Below are positions 16,475 through 25,446 of a DNA stretch of 64,000 bases, in pieces. The stretch comes from Candidatus Zymogenaceae bacterium (lineage in GTDB: Bacteria > Desulfobacterota > Zymogenia > Zymogenales > Zymogenaceae). Location of the stretch: assembly GCA_016931225.1 (NCBI GenBank), contig JAFGFE010000008.1, positions 55,452 through 119,451 on the forward strand, in the 5' to 3' direction. The translations under genes were made by a program, and so were the position numbers. The stretch's first letter is position 1. Each line of letters starts with the position of its first letter. The notes beneath the pieces are model-generated. The model ran no database searches. It saw only the letters and a program-made list of their open reading frames with translations, and was not told the origin of the DNA.

Positions 16475-18007
16475 ATGAAAATCGTCATTATCGGCTCGGG
16501 AATGGCGGGGCTGACCTGCGGGGCGTATCTCTCCCGGGCGGGCCACCGGGTGACGATCCTCGAGCAGTTTCCCGTAATCGGCGGCGTAGCGGCAACGGTC
16601 AGACAAAACGGATTCGGCTGGGATCTGGGGCCGCTCCTGTTGGACGGATTCCTGCCGGGGGAGCCGGCGCACGAGATACTTGTGGATCTGGGGGTGGCGG
16701 ACGACCTTCCGGTGACAAGAAGGGACCGGGGGATCAGCTTCCCGGACTTCGACCTCAGGTGCGCCGAAGAATATCGGGGTCCCCTGTGGCGCAGGGATCG
16801 CCTCAAGGAGATATTTCCCGACGAAGCCGAAAACCTCGACCGATATTATCATTTTTATGAACAGGTGCTCGACCTGGTTCGCTACCACAACCTCGCCGAT
16901 CGCACCAGGGGCCTGGCGGCGCTTTTCGCCAAGATGAAGCTCTGGCGGGCGTATCGGAGGGTGAAGGAGAGGGAGCCCTGGAGCGCCGAGGAGCTGATGG
17001 ACCATTTTTTCACGGACCGGCGGCTCAAGGCGGTCTTCACCGGGATACTGGCGGATTTCGTGGTCCGACCCTCGGAGTTTCCCGCCCTGGGGGTGCCGCT
17101 TTCAAACATCGAGACGGCCTTCGATGTGCGCATTCCGGTGACGCACCGGGGCGCCGACGCGCCGGTGCCCGCCTACGCGTTTATACTGGGGGGGTGCGGG
17201 CGGCTCGTGGAGACGATGGCGGGACTCATCGAGAGTACCGGGGGCGATATCAGGACGTCCTCGCCGGTCGAGAAGATCGTCATCGAGAATAATCGGGCCG
17301 TTGGTGTACGGCTGGAGGGAGGGGAGGTCGTTGCCTCCGACCTGGTCATCGCCACGGGCGGGGCGAGGGAGACCTTCTTTGATCTGGTGGGGAGAAATCA
17401 GCTTTCTTCGGATGTTATCTCTCATGTCGAAAAACTGATTCCCATGCAGTCGGTGCTGATGGTGCATCTCGGCGTCGATTTCGACCCCCGGGAGTACCAG
17501 GACCCGGCGCTCTGGTATTATTACAACACCTATGATATCGAGGGGGCCGTCAAGGAATGCCAGCGGGGGAAATACCACGGGGGAAAGGACGGCTTCTTGA
17601 TTTACGTGCCGTCGTTTCACTCCCCTGAGCTGGCCCGGCCCAATCATCATGCCGTGACGGTCTATACCATCGCCCCGAACACCCTTGAAAGGGGGACCTG
17701 GGAGGAACGAAAAGAGGAGTTTGCTGACACGCTGATCAATGAGGCGGAAAAAATCGTCCCGGGATTGAGGAAGGGGACGGTGGAGCGCATGGTACTTGCC
17801 CCGGATGACTTCAGAAAGCGGGTACACCAGGGGCATCATTCCTTCGGCGGTCTGCCGCCGGTGATGGGACAGGTCGCCCCTCCCCATAAAACGTCCGTGG
17901 AGGGGCTGTGGTTTATCGGTTCCCAGAGCGAAAGCGGCGGCGGCGTGCGGGGGGTGATGGTGGGCGCGCGTAACGTCGCCCGGAAAATTATCCGAAAAAC
18001 AGGGTAA
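16475..18007 (+). CDS. CrtI/phytoene-desaturase-like FAD-dependent oxidoreductase
   Basis: The start is the ATG at 16475 after AAAGGAGCGGC, giving 510 residues; a frame open from 16451 lacks a ribosome site. The N-terminus is a Rossmann FAD motif, IVIIGSGMAGLTCGAYLSRA, with the acidic ribose-binding E in TILEQF. GGCGRLVETMAGLIESTGGD in the middle and GLWFIGSQSESGGGVRGVMV at the end are the conserved segments of the phytoene desaturase/carotenoid isomerase/retinol saturase group. No other carotenoid gene is present, so a role in pigment synthesis is not supported; such enzymes in non-pigmented bacteria act on other isoprenoid or lipid substrates. Followed after 100 bp by a GPH transporter. Confidence 0.85.
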   Translation: MKIVIIGSGMAGLTCGAYLSRAGHRVTILEQFPVIGGVAATVRQNGFGWDLGPLLLDGFLPGEPAHEILVDLGVADDLPVTRRDRGISFPDFDLRCAEEYRGPLWRRDRLKEIFPDEAENLDRYYHFYEQVLDLVRYHNLADRTRGLAALFAKMKLWRAYRRVKEREPWSAEELMDHFFTDRRLKAVFTGILADFVVRPSEFPALGVPLSNIETAFDVRIPVTHRGADAPVPAYAFILGGCGRLVETMAGLIESTGGDIRTSSPVEKIVIENNRAVGVRLEGGEVVASDLVIATGGARETFFDLVGRNQLSSDVISHVEKLIPMQSVLMVHLGVDFDPREYQDPALWYYYNTYDIEGAVKECQRGKYHGGKDGFLIYVPSFHSPELARPNHHAVTVYTIAPNTLERGTWEERKEEFADTLINEAEKIVPGLRKGTVERMVLAPDDFRKRVHQGHHSFGGLPPVMGQVAPPHKTSVEGLWFIGSQSESGGGVRGVMVGARNVARKIIRKTG

Positions 18008-18107
18008 ACGGGCGATCGCAGCGGGGAAGGTGCATCTTCTGAATGAAAAGGACTCACGTATTATACATATATATCTCAAATTATCTTATGTATGAGAGGC
18101 CTGAATC

Positions 18108-19547
18108 ATGAATACTGTCAAGGAGAAATACGAAAACACAAAACTGATCATGGCCAGTTACAACATGCATCAGTTTTTTGGGCAGTGGCTGACCGGCCCC
18201 TTCGGCATGTATGTGTTCTTCTTTTATGAAACGGAGATCGGTCTGCCGGTGGGGTTGGGGGCTCTGGCCTTCGTTCTCTTTTCGGTGTGGAACGCCGTAA
18301 ACGATCCCCTCACCGGGTATATCATGGAGCGGTTCAGGATGCCCTGGGAACGCTCCCTGGGGCGGCGCTTCCCCTGGATCGTCATCGGGGGTATCCCCTG
18401 GCTGTTCGCCTTCGTGATGATATTCCTGGTGCCCTTGAAGTGGGACCCCCAGACCCAGAAGTGGCTGGTGTTTACGTGGCTGCTGGTCTCCACCTGCCTG
18501 TTTGATACCTTCTACACCATCTGGACCGTGGCCGTCAACGCGATGTATCCCGACAAGTTCAGAGGTCTCAACGAGCGCCGGACCGCCGCGGGCATCGGCA
18601 CCATGATCGGCATGACCGGCATCGTCTCATCCTCGGTTATCCCGCCGCTGTTGATCAACTTCGGCGTCCCCGAGACCTTTCGGGGGGCCGCCTGGGCCAT
18701 GCTCGGCATCGGCTTTTTCATCTTTCTGGCCATGATACCCGGTGTCTGGGAGAACAAGAAGACCCGGGAGGAATTCCACAAGAATCTCGAGGGTTCGGTG
18801 ATCGCCCCTCATGAGCCGCTGCTGCCGACCCTCAAGACGATCCTCGGCGACCGCATCTTCGTCTCCAAGGTGATCTTCTTCTTCGGGTACCAGTCGGCGG
18901 TGACGATTCTCTCCGCATCGGCCCCGTACGTGGTCAATTTCGTGATGAACATGGAGTCCAGCGCCCTGAGTATCCTGATGGGCGGGATGCTGGGTGGGGC
19001 GCTGTTGTCGGTGCCGATCTGGATACGGGTCTCCCATCGGGTGAACGACAACCGGAAGCTCAGCATCTTCGCCGGCTTTGCCATGACGGCGACGTTTCTC
19101 CCCATCGCGTTCGTCTCAAACTTCTACCTCTTCGTGGGGTGCCTCTTCGTCTTCGGCATCGGCCTGGGGGCCCAGTGGTTCGTGGACCCGCCCACGATGG
19201 GGGACGTCATCGACAACGCGGTGGTGCATACCGGCGTCAAGCAGGAGGCGATCTACTACGGGTTCCAGGCGTTCTTCATCCGCTTCGGTCACAGCTTCCA
19301 GGCCGGCGTCTTCGCCCTGGTGCATCACCTGACCGGGTTTGTGGAGGGGGCCACCAGCCAGGAGGAGCTCTTTTCCCTGGTCCAGAATCCTGACCTTGTG
19401 CTCTTCGGCATTCGAATACATACGGCCCTGGTCCCGGCGGTTGTGGTGTTGATCACCACGCTGATATTCTGGAAGTACTACGACCTGACGCCGGAAAAAA
19501 TCGCCGAGAATCGACGGAAGCTGGAGGAGATGGGGCACGAGTCGTAG
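18108..19547 (+). CDS. GPH-family (MFS_2) cation-coupled symporter
   Basis: A 479-residue membrane protein with about 12 helices. The GPH signatures are clear: FVLFSVWNAVNDPLTGYIME and SLGRRFPWIVIGGIPW in the first half, with LGAQWFVDPPTMGDVIDNAV late in the protein. Family members carry sugars, glucuronides or betaine-like solutes with Na+ or H+. The transported solute is not determined. The C-terminus is a soluble charged tail. It has the same orientation as the CrtI-like oxidoreductase upstream and is followed by a GC-rich hairpin. Confidence 0.88.
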   Translation: MNTVKEKYENTKLIMASYNMHQFFGQWLTGPFGMYVFFFYETEIGLPVGLGALAFVLFSVWNAVNDPLTGYIMERFRMPWERSLGRRFPWIVIGGIPWLFAFVMIFLVPLKWDPQTQKWLVFTWLLVSTCLFDTFYTIWTVAVNAMYPDKFRGLNERRTAAGIGTMIGMTGIVSSSVIPPLLINFGVPETFRGAAWAMLGIGFFIFLAMIPGVWENKKTREEFHKNLEGSVIAPHEPLLPTLKTILGDRIFVSKVIFFFGYQSAVTILSASAPYVVNFVMNMESSALSILMGGMLGGALLSVPIWIRVSHRVNDNRKLSIFAGFAMTATFLPIAFVSNFYLFVGCLFVFGIGLGAQWFVDPPTMGDVIDNAVVHTGVKQEAIYYGFQAFFIRFGHSFQAGVFALVHHLTGFVEGATSQEELFSLVQNPDLVLFGIRIHTALVPAVVVLITTLIFWKYYDLTPEKIAENRRKLEEMGHES

Positions 19548-19577
19548 ACGGGATGGAAGGATTCTGAAACGTGAAAC

Positions 19578-19608
19578 ACGGCCCCGGGGCGATGCGCTTC
19601 GGGGCCGT
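19578..19608 (+). terminator. GC-rich hairpin after the GPH gene
   Basis: ACGGCCCC (19578-19585) and GGGGCCGT (19601-19608) form a perfect 8-bp stem, followed only by TATATG instead of a long T-run; a weak terminator at best. Confidence 0.45.
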
Positions 19609-19678
19609 TATATGTGAATAGAAGTCCGAGCGGGACACCGGGGCGATCATATGTATTGAACCTCGGATGCTCCTTTTT

Positions 19679-20131
19679 CTATTTTAATTCCTTTTTCATG
19701 CAGATAATGTTTTCAATTCCAACAGAGGGGCCGTAATTTTCTACTATTTTATACCCCTATTTTTTATAAAGATTGATGGCCTCCGGTTGACCCTTTCCCG
19801 TTTCGAGAAGAGCGATGGAGAAATCCAATTCTTTCGCCCAATTTTCGAGCGATGTTAAGATAGATGTTGTAAAACCGTTCTTTCGATATTCGGCCTTTAC
19901 AAACATTCTCTTCATTTCAATCTTTTCTGTATCCAATGCCTTGAAGCATCCGCATGCTGCAGGAACGCCGTCGATATATCCGAGTATGACCGCCTGATTG
20001 TTCTCAATAATATTATTATTCGTTTCGTACTTGGATAGAGCTCCCCCATATCTGCTGTTCAATTCACGGTCCAATAGGATGCAGAGTTCAGTAAAATCTT
20101 TGTTCGAGCTGTGTGTGCGTACTATGTTCAT
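19679..20131 (-). pseudogene. GNAT N-acetyltransferase gene interrupted by an in-frame amber codon
   Basis: The frame starts with ATG at 20131 after AGGAAGAGT. It reads a normal GNAT core: VILGYIDGVPAACGCFKAL, EMKRMFVKAEYRKNGFTTSI (acetyl-CoA loop) and FSIALLETGKGQPEAINLYKK. A TAG at 19757-19759 then stops translation at residue 124. The same frame continues with GYKIVENYGPSVGIENIICM and six more residues to a second stop at 19679, exactly the C-terminal beta strand a complete GNAT needs. A single base change from TTG (Leu, giving the usual YKKLGY) would create this stop. So it is a recent nonsense mutation, a sequencing error or a readthrough site. Base composition is more AT-rich than its neighbours. 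Confidence 0.8.
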
Positions 20132-20170
20132 ACTCTTCCTGTTATGACGAGCCGCCCCAGGTGCTTCTAT

Positions 20171-20791
20171 TTACTTACCGGCGGTTAAAAAAAGCTCCGC
20201 CGCCTTTTCCGCCTCGGACCGGGAAAGGAGCCCCCGGGCCAGGAACGAAAAGAGAAAATCGACGATCTCTTCCCGCGTGACCGAATCGGGGTAGCGTACC
20301 ACGAAGTTCGACAGGCTGTCTATCATGCCGGTGACGGTCACCGAGGCGAGCCGCAGGTCGCAGGGGCGGATCCGCCCGTCTTCCTGCCCCGCCCGGAGCT
20401 GTTCGGACATGAAGTCGATGAATCGTCCCCGAACCCGCTCAATGTCCCTGAGCACCGACCCGTCGATGCCGGAAGACACCTCGTTGAAGATGATGCGGGC
20501 GAGATCCCGGTATTCCAGGTACATCGTGACGTTCAGGTCGATGAGCTTTTTGAAATGCTCGATGAAGGGGAGCTCTGACTGGAGGTTATCTCGGATGATC
20601 TTTATGATGTCGTCCATGCCCTCGGTGACTGTGGCGGAGAAGAGCTGGGACTTGCTCTCGAAGTTGTAATAGAGGGTCCCCTTGGAGACACCGGCGACGG
20701 CGGCGATGTCGTCCATCTTCGCCTGGTGAAACCCGTTTTCGGAAAAGACCCGGGCGGCGGCGGTGAGGATGTTCTGTCGCGTGTCTTTCAT
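20171..20791 (-). CDS. TetR/AcrR family regulator, divergent from aminotransferase
   Basis: A 206-residue repressor with a canonical N-terminal HTH: RQNILTAAARVFSENGFHQA and DDIAAVAGVSKGTLYYNFES. The C-terminal domain is the usual helical ligand pocket. It faces the aminotransferase gene across a 232-bp region holding two near-identical palindromes (20917-20930 and 20961-20974). These are the expected TetR operators, so it most likely represses itself and the divergent gene set beginning at 21024. Confidence 0.9.
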   Translation of the reverse strand: MKDTRQNILTAAARVFSENGFHQAKMDDIAAVAGVSKGTLYYNFESKSQLFSATVTEGMDDIIKIIRDNLQSELPFIEHFKKLIDLNVTMYLEYRDLARIIFNEVSSGIDGSVLRDIERVRGRFIDFMSEQLRAGQEDGRIRPCDLRLASVTVTGMIDSLSNFVVRYPDSVTREEIVDFLFSFLARGLLSRSEAEKAAELFLTAGK

Positions 20792-20916
20792 GATGATGCG
20801 TTTCCCTGTTGTCTGTTCGTGGGTGAGGTGTTTTGTTATCCGATGTTTTCCGGCTCTGTCGATTCACTTACCGCCTATCATACACATTTTTCTCGAAAGC
20901 GCAAAGAAAAATTTGC

Positions 20917-20930
20917 ACTGACCGGTCAGT
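20917..20930. promoter_or_regulatory. TetR operator palindrome 1
   Basis: ACTGACCGGTCAGT is a perfect 14-bp palindrome between the divergent TetR and aminotransferase genes, on the TetR side of the -35 box. Confidence 0.75.
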
Positions 20931-20936
20931 TTTGCC

Positions 20937-20965
20937 TTGACATGCGGCCGAATATGTAGTACTGA
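20937..20965 (+). promoter_or_regulatory. Candidate promoter of the aminotransferase gene
   Basis: TTGACA (20937-20942) lies between the two operators. At 17 bp the -10 would be TACTGA (20960-20965), a poor hexamer that overlaps operator 2. Repressor binding there would block polymerase. Confidence 0.4.
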
Positions 20966-20974
20966 CTGGTCAGT
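20961..20974. promoter_or_regulatory. TetR operator palindrome 2
   Basis: ACTGACTGGTCAGT differs from operator 1 at one central base. Its centre is 44 bp from that of operator 1, about four helical turns, so two dimers would sit on the same face of DNA. Confidence 0.75.
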
Positions 20975-21023
20975 GTGATAAAAACCGCACAAACGTACCT
21001 GTTCGTAATACAAGGAGCATCCC

Positions 21024-22472
21024 ATGAGCACCAATACATACGCCATTTCCAAGTGGCCGGACACCGGGGAAATATACGAAAACCTCAAGAAGCTCATCAA
21101 CCAGCCCATTCGTCCCATTTCCCAGGACAAGATGAAAGAATACCTGGATTATTTCGAGACGAAATGCAAAAAATCGAAGGCGCTCACCGATGAAGCCAAG
21201 AAATATATCCCCGGCGGCGTCCAGCACAACCTGGCCTTCAACCATCCCTTTCCTATCGCCATAGACAAGGCCGAGGGGGCCTATTTGTGGGATGTGGACG
21301 GCAATCGCTACATCGATTTTCTTCAGGCCGGGGGACCCACGCTTTTGGGCAGCAATTATCCGGACGTGAGGGCGAAGATATTCGAACTGCTCAACACGTG
21401 CGGCCCGGTGACCGGGCTGTTTCATGAATACGAGCTGAAGTTGGCAAAACTCATCAACAAGCACATGCCCGCCGTGGAGATGTTCCGCATGCTCGGCTCG
21501 GGCACCGAAAGCGTCATGGCCGCCATCCGCACCGCCAGAACATTCACCGGCAAGAAGAAGGTCATCAAGGTCGGCGGCGGCTATCACGGGTGGAGCGACC
21601 AGATGGTCTTCGGCATGCGCATTCCGGGGCTGGGAGCCTTCGACGCCCACGGTATCCCGTCGGGGTGTCTTGAGCATACCCAGGAATTTTATCCCAACGA
21701 CATCGACGGCCCCAACGGCCTGAAGGCACTACTCGAGAAGAACGAGGCCGACGGCGGCACTGCAGCGGTGATCGTGGAGCCCCTGGGGCCAGAGAGCGCC
21801 ACTCGCCCGGTGACGCGCGACTTCAACGCGAGGGTCCGGGAGCTGTGCGACGAACATGAGACGCTCTTGATATTCGATGAGGTGGTCACCGGATTTCGTG
21901 TGGGCATGGGCGGCGCCCAGGGCTATTTCGGCGTGAAGCCCGACCTGACGATATTCGGAAAATGCGTCACCGGGGGATATCCCGCGGCCGGCGGCATCGG
22001 GGGACGCCGAGACATCATGGAGACCCTGGCGGCGGGGCTGCAGGCCCTCAAGCCGAGGGCGATGGTGGGGGGAACGCTGTCGGCCAATCCCCTGAGCTGC
22101 GCGGCGGGGTACTACTCGATCCTTGCCATCGAGGAAAACCAGGCCCACATCAAGGCGGGCAAGGCCGGGGATCGCCTCAGGGCCGGCCTCGCGGAGATCA
22201 TCGGGAAGTACGACCTCCCGTATGTGGTCTTCAACCACGGCTCCATCACCCACCTTGAGACCTCCGGGGTGATGCTCCTGGACATCGACCATCCCAATTT
22301 CTTCGACGAGGTCACGAGCAGAAAGCACATGATGGAGGAGATGGGGGCTGCGTTCATGGCGGAGGGCATCGTGACCCTGGCGGGAAGCCGCGTCTACACA
22401 TCCATGGCCGATACCGATGAGGTCATCGACGACGCACTGGAGCGGTTCGAGAGGATTTTCAGCCTGGTATAG
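21024..22472 (+). CDS. Class III PLP aminotransferase, glutamate-1-semialdehyde-aminomutase-like
   Basis: A 482-residue fold-type I PLP enzyme. It has KKYIPGGVQHNLAF and GNRYIDFLQAGGPTLLGSNY at the start, MLGSGTESVMAAIRTARTFT, the PLP-N1-binding Asp in LLIFDEVVTGFR (D285) and the Schiff-base Lys in IFGKCVTGGYPAAGG (K313). The closest family pattern is HemL, but it is longer at the N-terminus by ~50 residues and has no heme genes around it, so a transaminase or aminomutase for another substrate is likelier. Start follows AAGGAG. It is controlled by the divergent TetR through two palindromes. Confidence 0.85.
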   Translation: MSTNTYAISKWPDTGEIYENLKKLINQPIRPISQDKMKEYLDYFETKCKKSKALTDEAKKYIPGGVQHNLAFNHPFPIAIDKAEGAYLWDVDGNRYIDFLQAGGPTLLGSNYPDVRAKIFELLNTCGPVTGLFHEYELKLAKLINKHMPAVEMFRMLGSGTESVMAAIRTARTFTGKKKVIKVGGGYHGWSDQMVFGMRIPGLGAFDAHGIPSGCLEHTQEFYPNDIDGPNGLKALLEKNEADGGTAAVIVEPLGPESATRPVTRDFNARVRELCDEHETLLIFDEVVTGFRVGMGGAQGYFGVKPDLTIFGKCVTGGYPAAGGIGGRRDIMETLAAGLQALKPRAMVGGTLSANPLSCAAGYYSILAIEENQAHIKAGKAGDRLRAGLAEIIGKYDLPYVVFNHGSITHLETSGVMLLDIDHPNFFDEVTSRKHMMEEMGAAFMAEGIVTLAGSRVYTSMADTDEVIDDALERFERIFSLV

Positions 22473-22608
22473 CGCCGTACCCGTGCCGTGAAGCGGGGAC
22501 TTCTTGAGTGAAGAGACACATGTCCCCGATGGCGGATCGTGCATGCGGCCGCTCCGGTACGGCAAAATTACGGCGTGAGCCCCACATCACCCACAAGGAG
22601 GTTTCGAA

Positions 22609-23604
22609 ATGAAAACACTGGTCACGGGTGCCACCGGATTCATTGGCTCGACGATTGTCAGAGAGCTTTTGAATGACGGTGCGGAGGTACGGGTGACCGC
22701 CAGGGAGAACAGCGATACGCGGAACATAGACGGTCTGGATGTGGAGGTGGTAGAGGGCGACACCCGGGACAGGGCGTCCATGCGGACAGCTCTCAAGGGG
22801 TGCGATACGCTCTACCATGTGGCGGCCTATTTCGCCCACTGGTCGCTGAATAAAAATCTTTTCTATGAGGTGAACGTCGAGGGTACGAAGAACATTCTCG
22901 CAGAAGCCCTGTCTCTGGGACTTGAGAAGGTCGTCTACACCAGCACCTCCAACACGATAGGCTCTCATGGGGCCGGCAATTTCGTAAACGAAGAGGCCGA
23001 GTTCAATGCGTGGGAGACGGGCGATCATTACGCGATTTCAAAGTACCTGGCCGAGATCGAAGCCAAGAAGATATGTGACCAGGGCCTCCCCATGGTCATC
23101 GTAAATCCGACCCTGGTCATCGGCGTCCGGGATATCAAGCCCACCCCCTCCGGGAAGCTGATCATTGACATTGCAAACAGGGAGATGCCGGGGTATATCG
23201 ACGGTGCGATCAACATTATCGATGTTCAGGATGTGGCCCGGGGACATCTGCTCGCGGCTGAAAAGGGGCGAATAGGGGAACGATATATCCTGGGCAACGA
23301 AAACGTGACAGTCGGCGATTTTTTCAGGCTGGTCGCGGAAATCGCCGAGGTAAAGCCGCCCCGATTGAAACTGCCGTACCCTGTGGCATTGCTGCTGGGG
23401 CATATCTTTGAAATACAATCCCGCATTACGAAAGAGACCCCCGTTGTTTCCCTCTCTCAGGTGCGCATCGGAAACATGGGCGAACACTTTGATAACTCCA
23501 AGGCTGTCAATGAACTGGGTCTTACGATTACGCCCATAAGGACCACAGTCAAGAATACCGTTGATTGGTTCATAGAACACGGGTATATTCATCGAGGGGC
23601 GTGA
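22609..23604 (+). CDS. NAD-dependent epimerase/reductase (extended SDR, HpnA-like)
   Basis: A 331-residue extended short-chain dehydrogenase. The NAD(P) motif is TGATGFIGS at the N-terminus. The catalytic Tyr/Lys pair is Y141 and K145 in YAISKYLAE, with the Ser in YTSTSNTIG. The run VIVNPTLVIGVRDIKPTPSG, followed by DVQDVARGHLLAAEKGRIGE and RYILGNENVTV, closely follows the hopanoid-associated epimerase HpnA pattern. No hopanoid or squalene genes are in the window, so a related sugar-nucleotide or dihydroflavonol-type reduction is equally possible. Start follows AAGGAGG. Confidence 0.85.
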   Translation: MKTLVTGATGFIGSTIVRELLNDGAEVRVTARENSDTRNIDGLDVEVVEGDTRDRASMRTALKGCDTLYHVAAYFAHWSLNKNLFYEVNVEGTKNILAEALSLGLEKVVYTSTSNTIGSHGAGNFVNEEAEFNAWETGDHYAISKYLAEIEAKKICDQGLPMVIVNPTLVIGVRDIKPTPSGKLIIDIANREMPGYIDGAINIIDVQDVARGHLLAAEKGRIGERYILGNENVTVGDFFRLVAEIAEVKPPRLKLPYPVALLLGHIFEIQSRITKETPVVSLSQVRIGNMGEHFDNSKAVNELGLTITPIRTTVKNTVDWFIEHGYIHRGA

Positions 23605-23804
23605 TAATCGCGCGTGGGGTAATGTGATACGCCGGGGATATTGGTGCCGTGATACGAGCCTGGGGGCATCGGGACGTATCGTGTCGGGCGGTGTACCTCA
23701 AGTGACGGGTATTGAACGGCATGGTGGATACAGAGCGAAAATGCGTGATCGGACCGAACGCCGATTGAAAATTAAAATAGAATACCTGCCGCAAGGAGAA
23801 CAGG

Positions 23805-25421
23805 ATGACGGACGAATCGACGCTGGTGTTGGCGCTGGATGTGGGAACGACGGGCTGCAAGACATGCCTCTTTCGGATCGGAAAAACCGTGGAACAGCTC
23901 GACAACGCCGTGGTGGAGTACCCGCTTTACATGACAGAAGACGGCGGTGCGGAACAGAAGGTGGATGAGTGGTGGGACGCCCTGTGCCGCTCGACGAAAA
24001 TGCTGCTGGATCGCGGAAAGGTCACAAAGGACGCCGTCGCCGGCATGGCCTTCAGCTGCCAGATGCAGGGATCGGTGCTGGTGGATAAGTCGGGTCAGGC
24101 CCTTCACAACCCGATGACCTACATGGACAGCCGCTCCACGGAACAAATCGCCCGCTACCTGTATCGGGGGCTGTTTCGCATCGAGGGATGGAACGCCCGG
24201 CTGACGGTGAGGTCGCTTTTGATCACCGGCGGCCTGGCGGCCACCCCAAAGGACCCGTTGTGGAAATATCACTGGGTCAAGGACAATCGCCCCGATATCT
24301 TCGAAAAGGCGTACAAGTGGCTGGATGTGAAGGACTACCTGGTGCTTCGCTGTACCGGGAACTACGGCATGACCTATGATTCCGCCCACCTCACCTTTGT
24401 GTATGACACCCGCCCCGGAAAGCTGGGCTGGCATAAGGGACTCTGCAGGACCTTCGATGTGAACATGGATCACCTGCCGCCGGTCGTCGCCTCAACCGAT
24501 GTGGTGGGGACGCTCACAGAGCAAGCGGCGAGTGATCTGGGCCTGAAACCCGGGATTCCGGTCTTCGGCGGCGGGGGAGACACCTCCATGACCGCCGTCG
24601 GCGCAGGCTGCGTCACGAACTACGATACCCACATCTACATCGGCACGTCCGGCTGGGTGTTGTCGAACTTCGACAAGCGAAAGGTGGACGTCGGCAATTT
24701 CATCGCGTCGATTCTGGGTCCCATACCGGGTCTCTACTGCTACGTCGCCGAGGCCGAGACGGCCGGGGCGTGTCTCCAGTGGGTCAGGGATCATTTGGCG
24801 CTGGACGAGATCGGCGTGTACCTGGAAGAGCATCCGGCGAAGGATCCCGAGGCGAAGAAGGATCGGCTCTTTGAGCTTCTGAACCGGGCGGTGAGCGACA
24901 CCGAGCCGGGGGCGGGCGGGGTGATCTTCACCCCCTGGCTTCACGGCAGCCGGTCGCCCCGGGAGGATGCGTACGCCCGGGGGATATTCTTCAACCTGGG
25001 GCTGAACACCGGGAAACGCATGCTCATCCGGGCGGTGCTGGAGGGCGTCGCCTATCACGACCGCTGGATGCTGGAGGCGGTGGAAAAGCAGATCCCCCGG
25101 CGGGAGACGGTGCGGCTGGTAGGCGGCGGCGCCAAGTCGGAAGAGTGGTGCCAGATCATGGCCGACGTGACGGGGCGGAAAATTGAAACGGTCAGGCGTC
25201 CCCAGGACGTGGGTGCCATGGGTGCCGCCGTGGTGTGCGGCGTGGGTCTCGGGATTATTGAAGGCTTCGAGGCCGCATCAGACTTCATCCAGGTCGACAG
25301 GACCTATGAGCCCAGGGCCCAATATCGGGAGATGTACGATCGCAACTTCGCGGTGTTCAAAGACCTGTATGAGAAGAACAAAAAGCTATTTCGCCGCATG
25401 AACGAGAGAGACCAATCGTAG
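23805..25421 (+). CDS. FGGY-family carbohydrate kinase (xylulokinase-like)
   Basis: A 538-residue two-domain ASKHA sugar kinase. Phosphate-1 loop LALDVGTTGCKTCLFR is at residue 8. The first FGGY region includes FSCQMQGSVLVDKSG and MTYMDSRS. The catalytic Asp lies in FGGGGDTSMTAVGAG near residue 250. GAGGVIFTPWLHGSRSPRED and RLVGGGAKSEEWCQIMADVT are the adenosine and second FGGY motifs. It phosphorylates a sugar or polyol that is then cleaved by the aldolase encoded 25 bp downstream. The pair has the same logic as fuculose and rhamnulose pathways. Start follows AAGGAG. Confidence 0.9.
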   Translation: MTDESTLVLALDVGTTGCKTCLFRIGKTVEQLDNAVVEYPLYMTEDGGAEQKVDEWWDALCRSTKMLLDRGKVTKDAVAGMAFSCQMQGSVLVDKSGQALHNPMTYMDSRSTEQIARYLYRGLFRIEGWNARLTVRSLLITGGLAATPKDPLWKYHWVKDNRPDIFEKAYKWLDVKDYLVLRCTGNYGMTYDSAHLTFVYDTRPGKLGWHKGLCRTFDVNMDHLPPVVASTDVVGTLTEQAASDLGLKPGIPVFGGGGDTSMTAVGAGCVTNYDTHIYIGTSGWVLSNFDKRKVDVGNFIASILGPIPGLYCYVAEAETAGACLQWVRDHLALDEIGVYLEEHPAKDPEAKKDRLFELLNRAVSDTEPGAGGVIFTPWLHGSRSPREDAYARGIFFNLGLNTGKRMLIRAVLEGVAYHDRWMLEAVEKQIPRRETVRLVGGGAKSEEWCQIMADVTGRKIETVRRPQDVGAMGAAVVCGVGLGIIEGFEAASDFIQVDRTYEPRAQYREMYDRNFAVFKDLYEKNKKLFRRMNERDQS

Positions 25422-25446
25422 CGGATATCAAAAGAGGATACCGATC

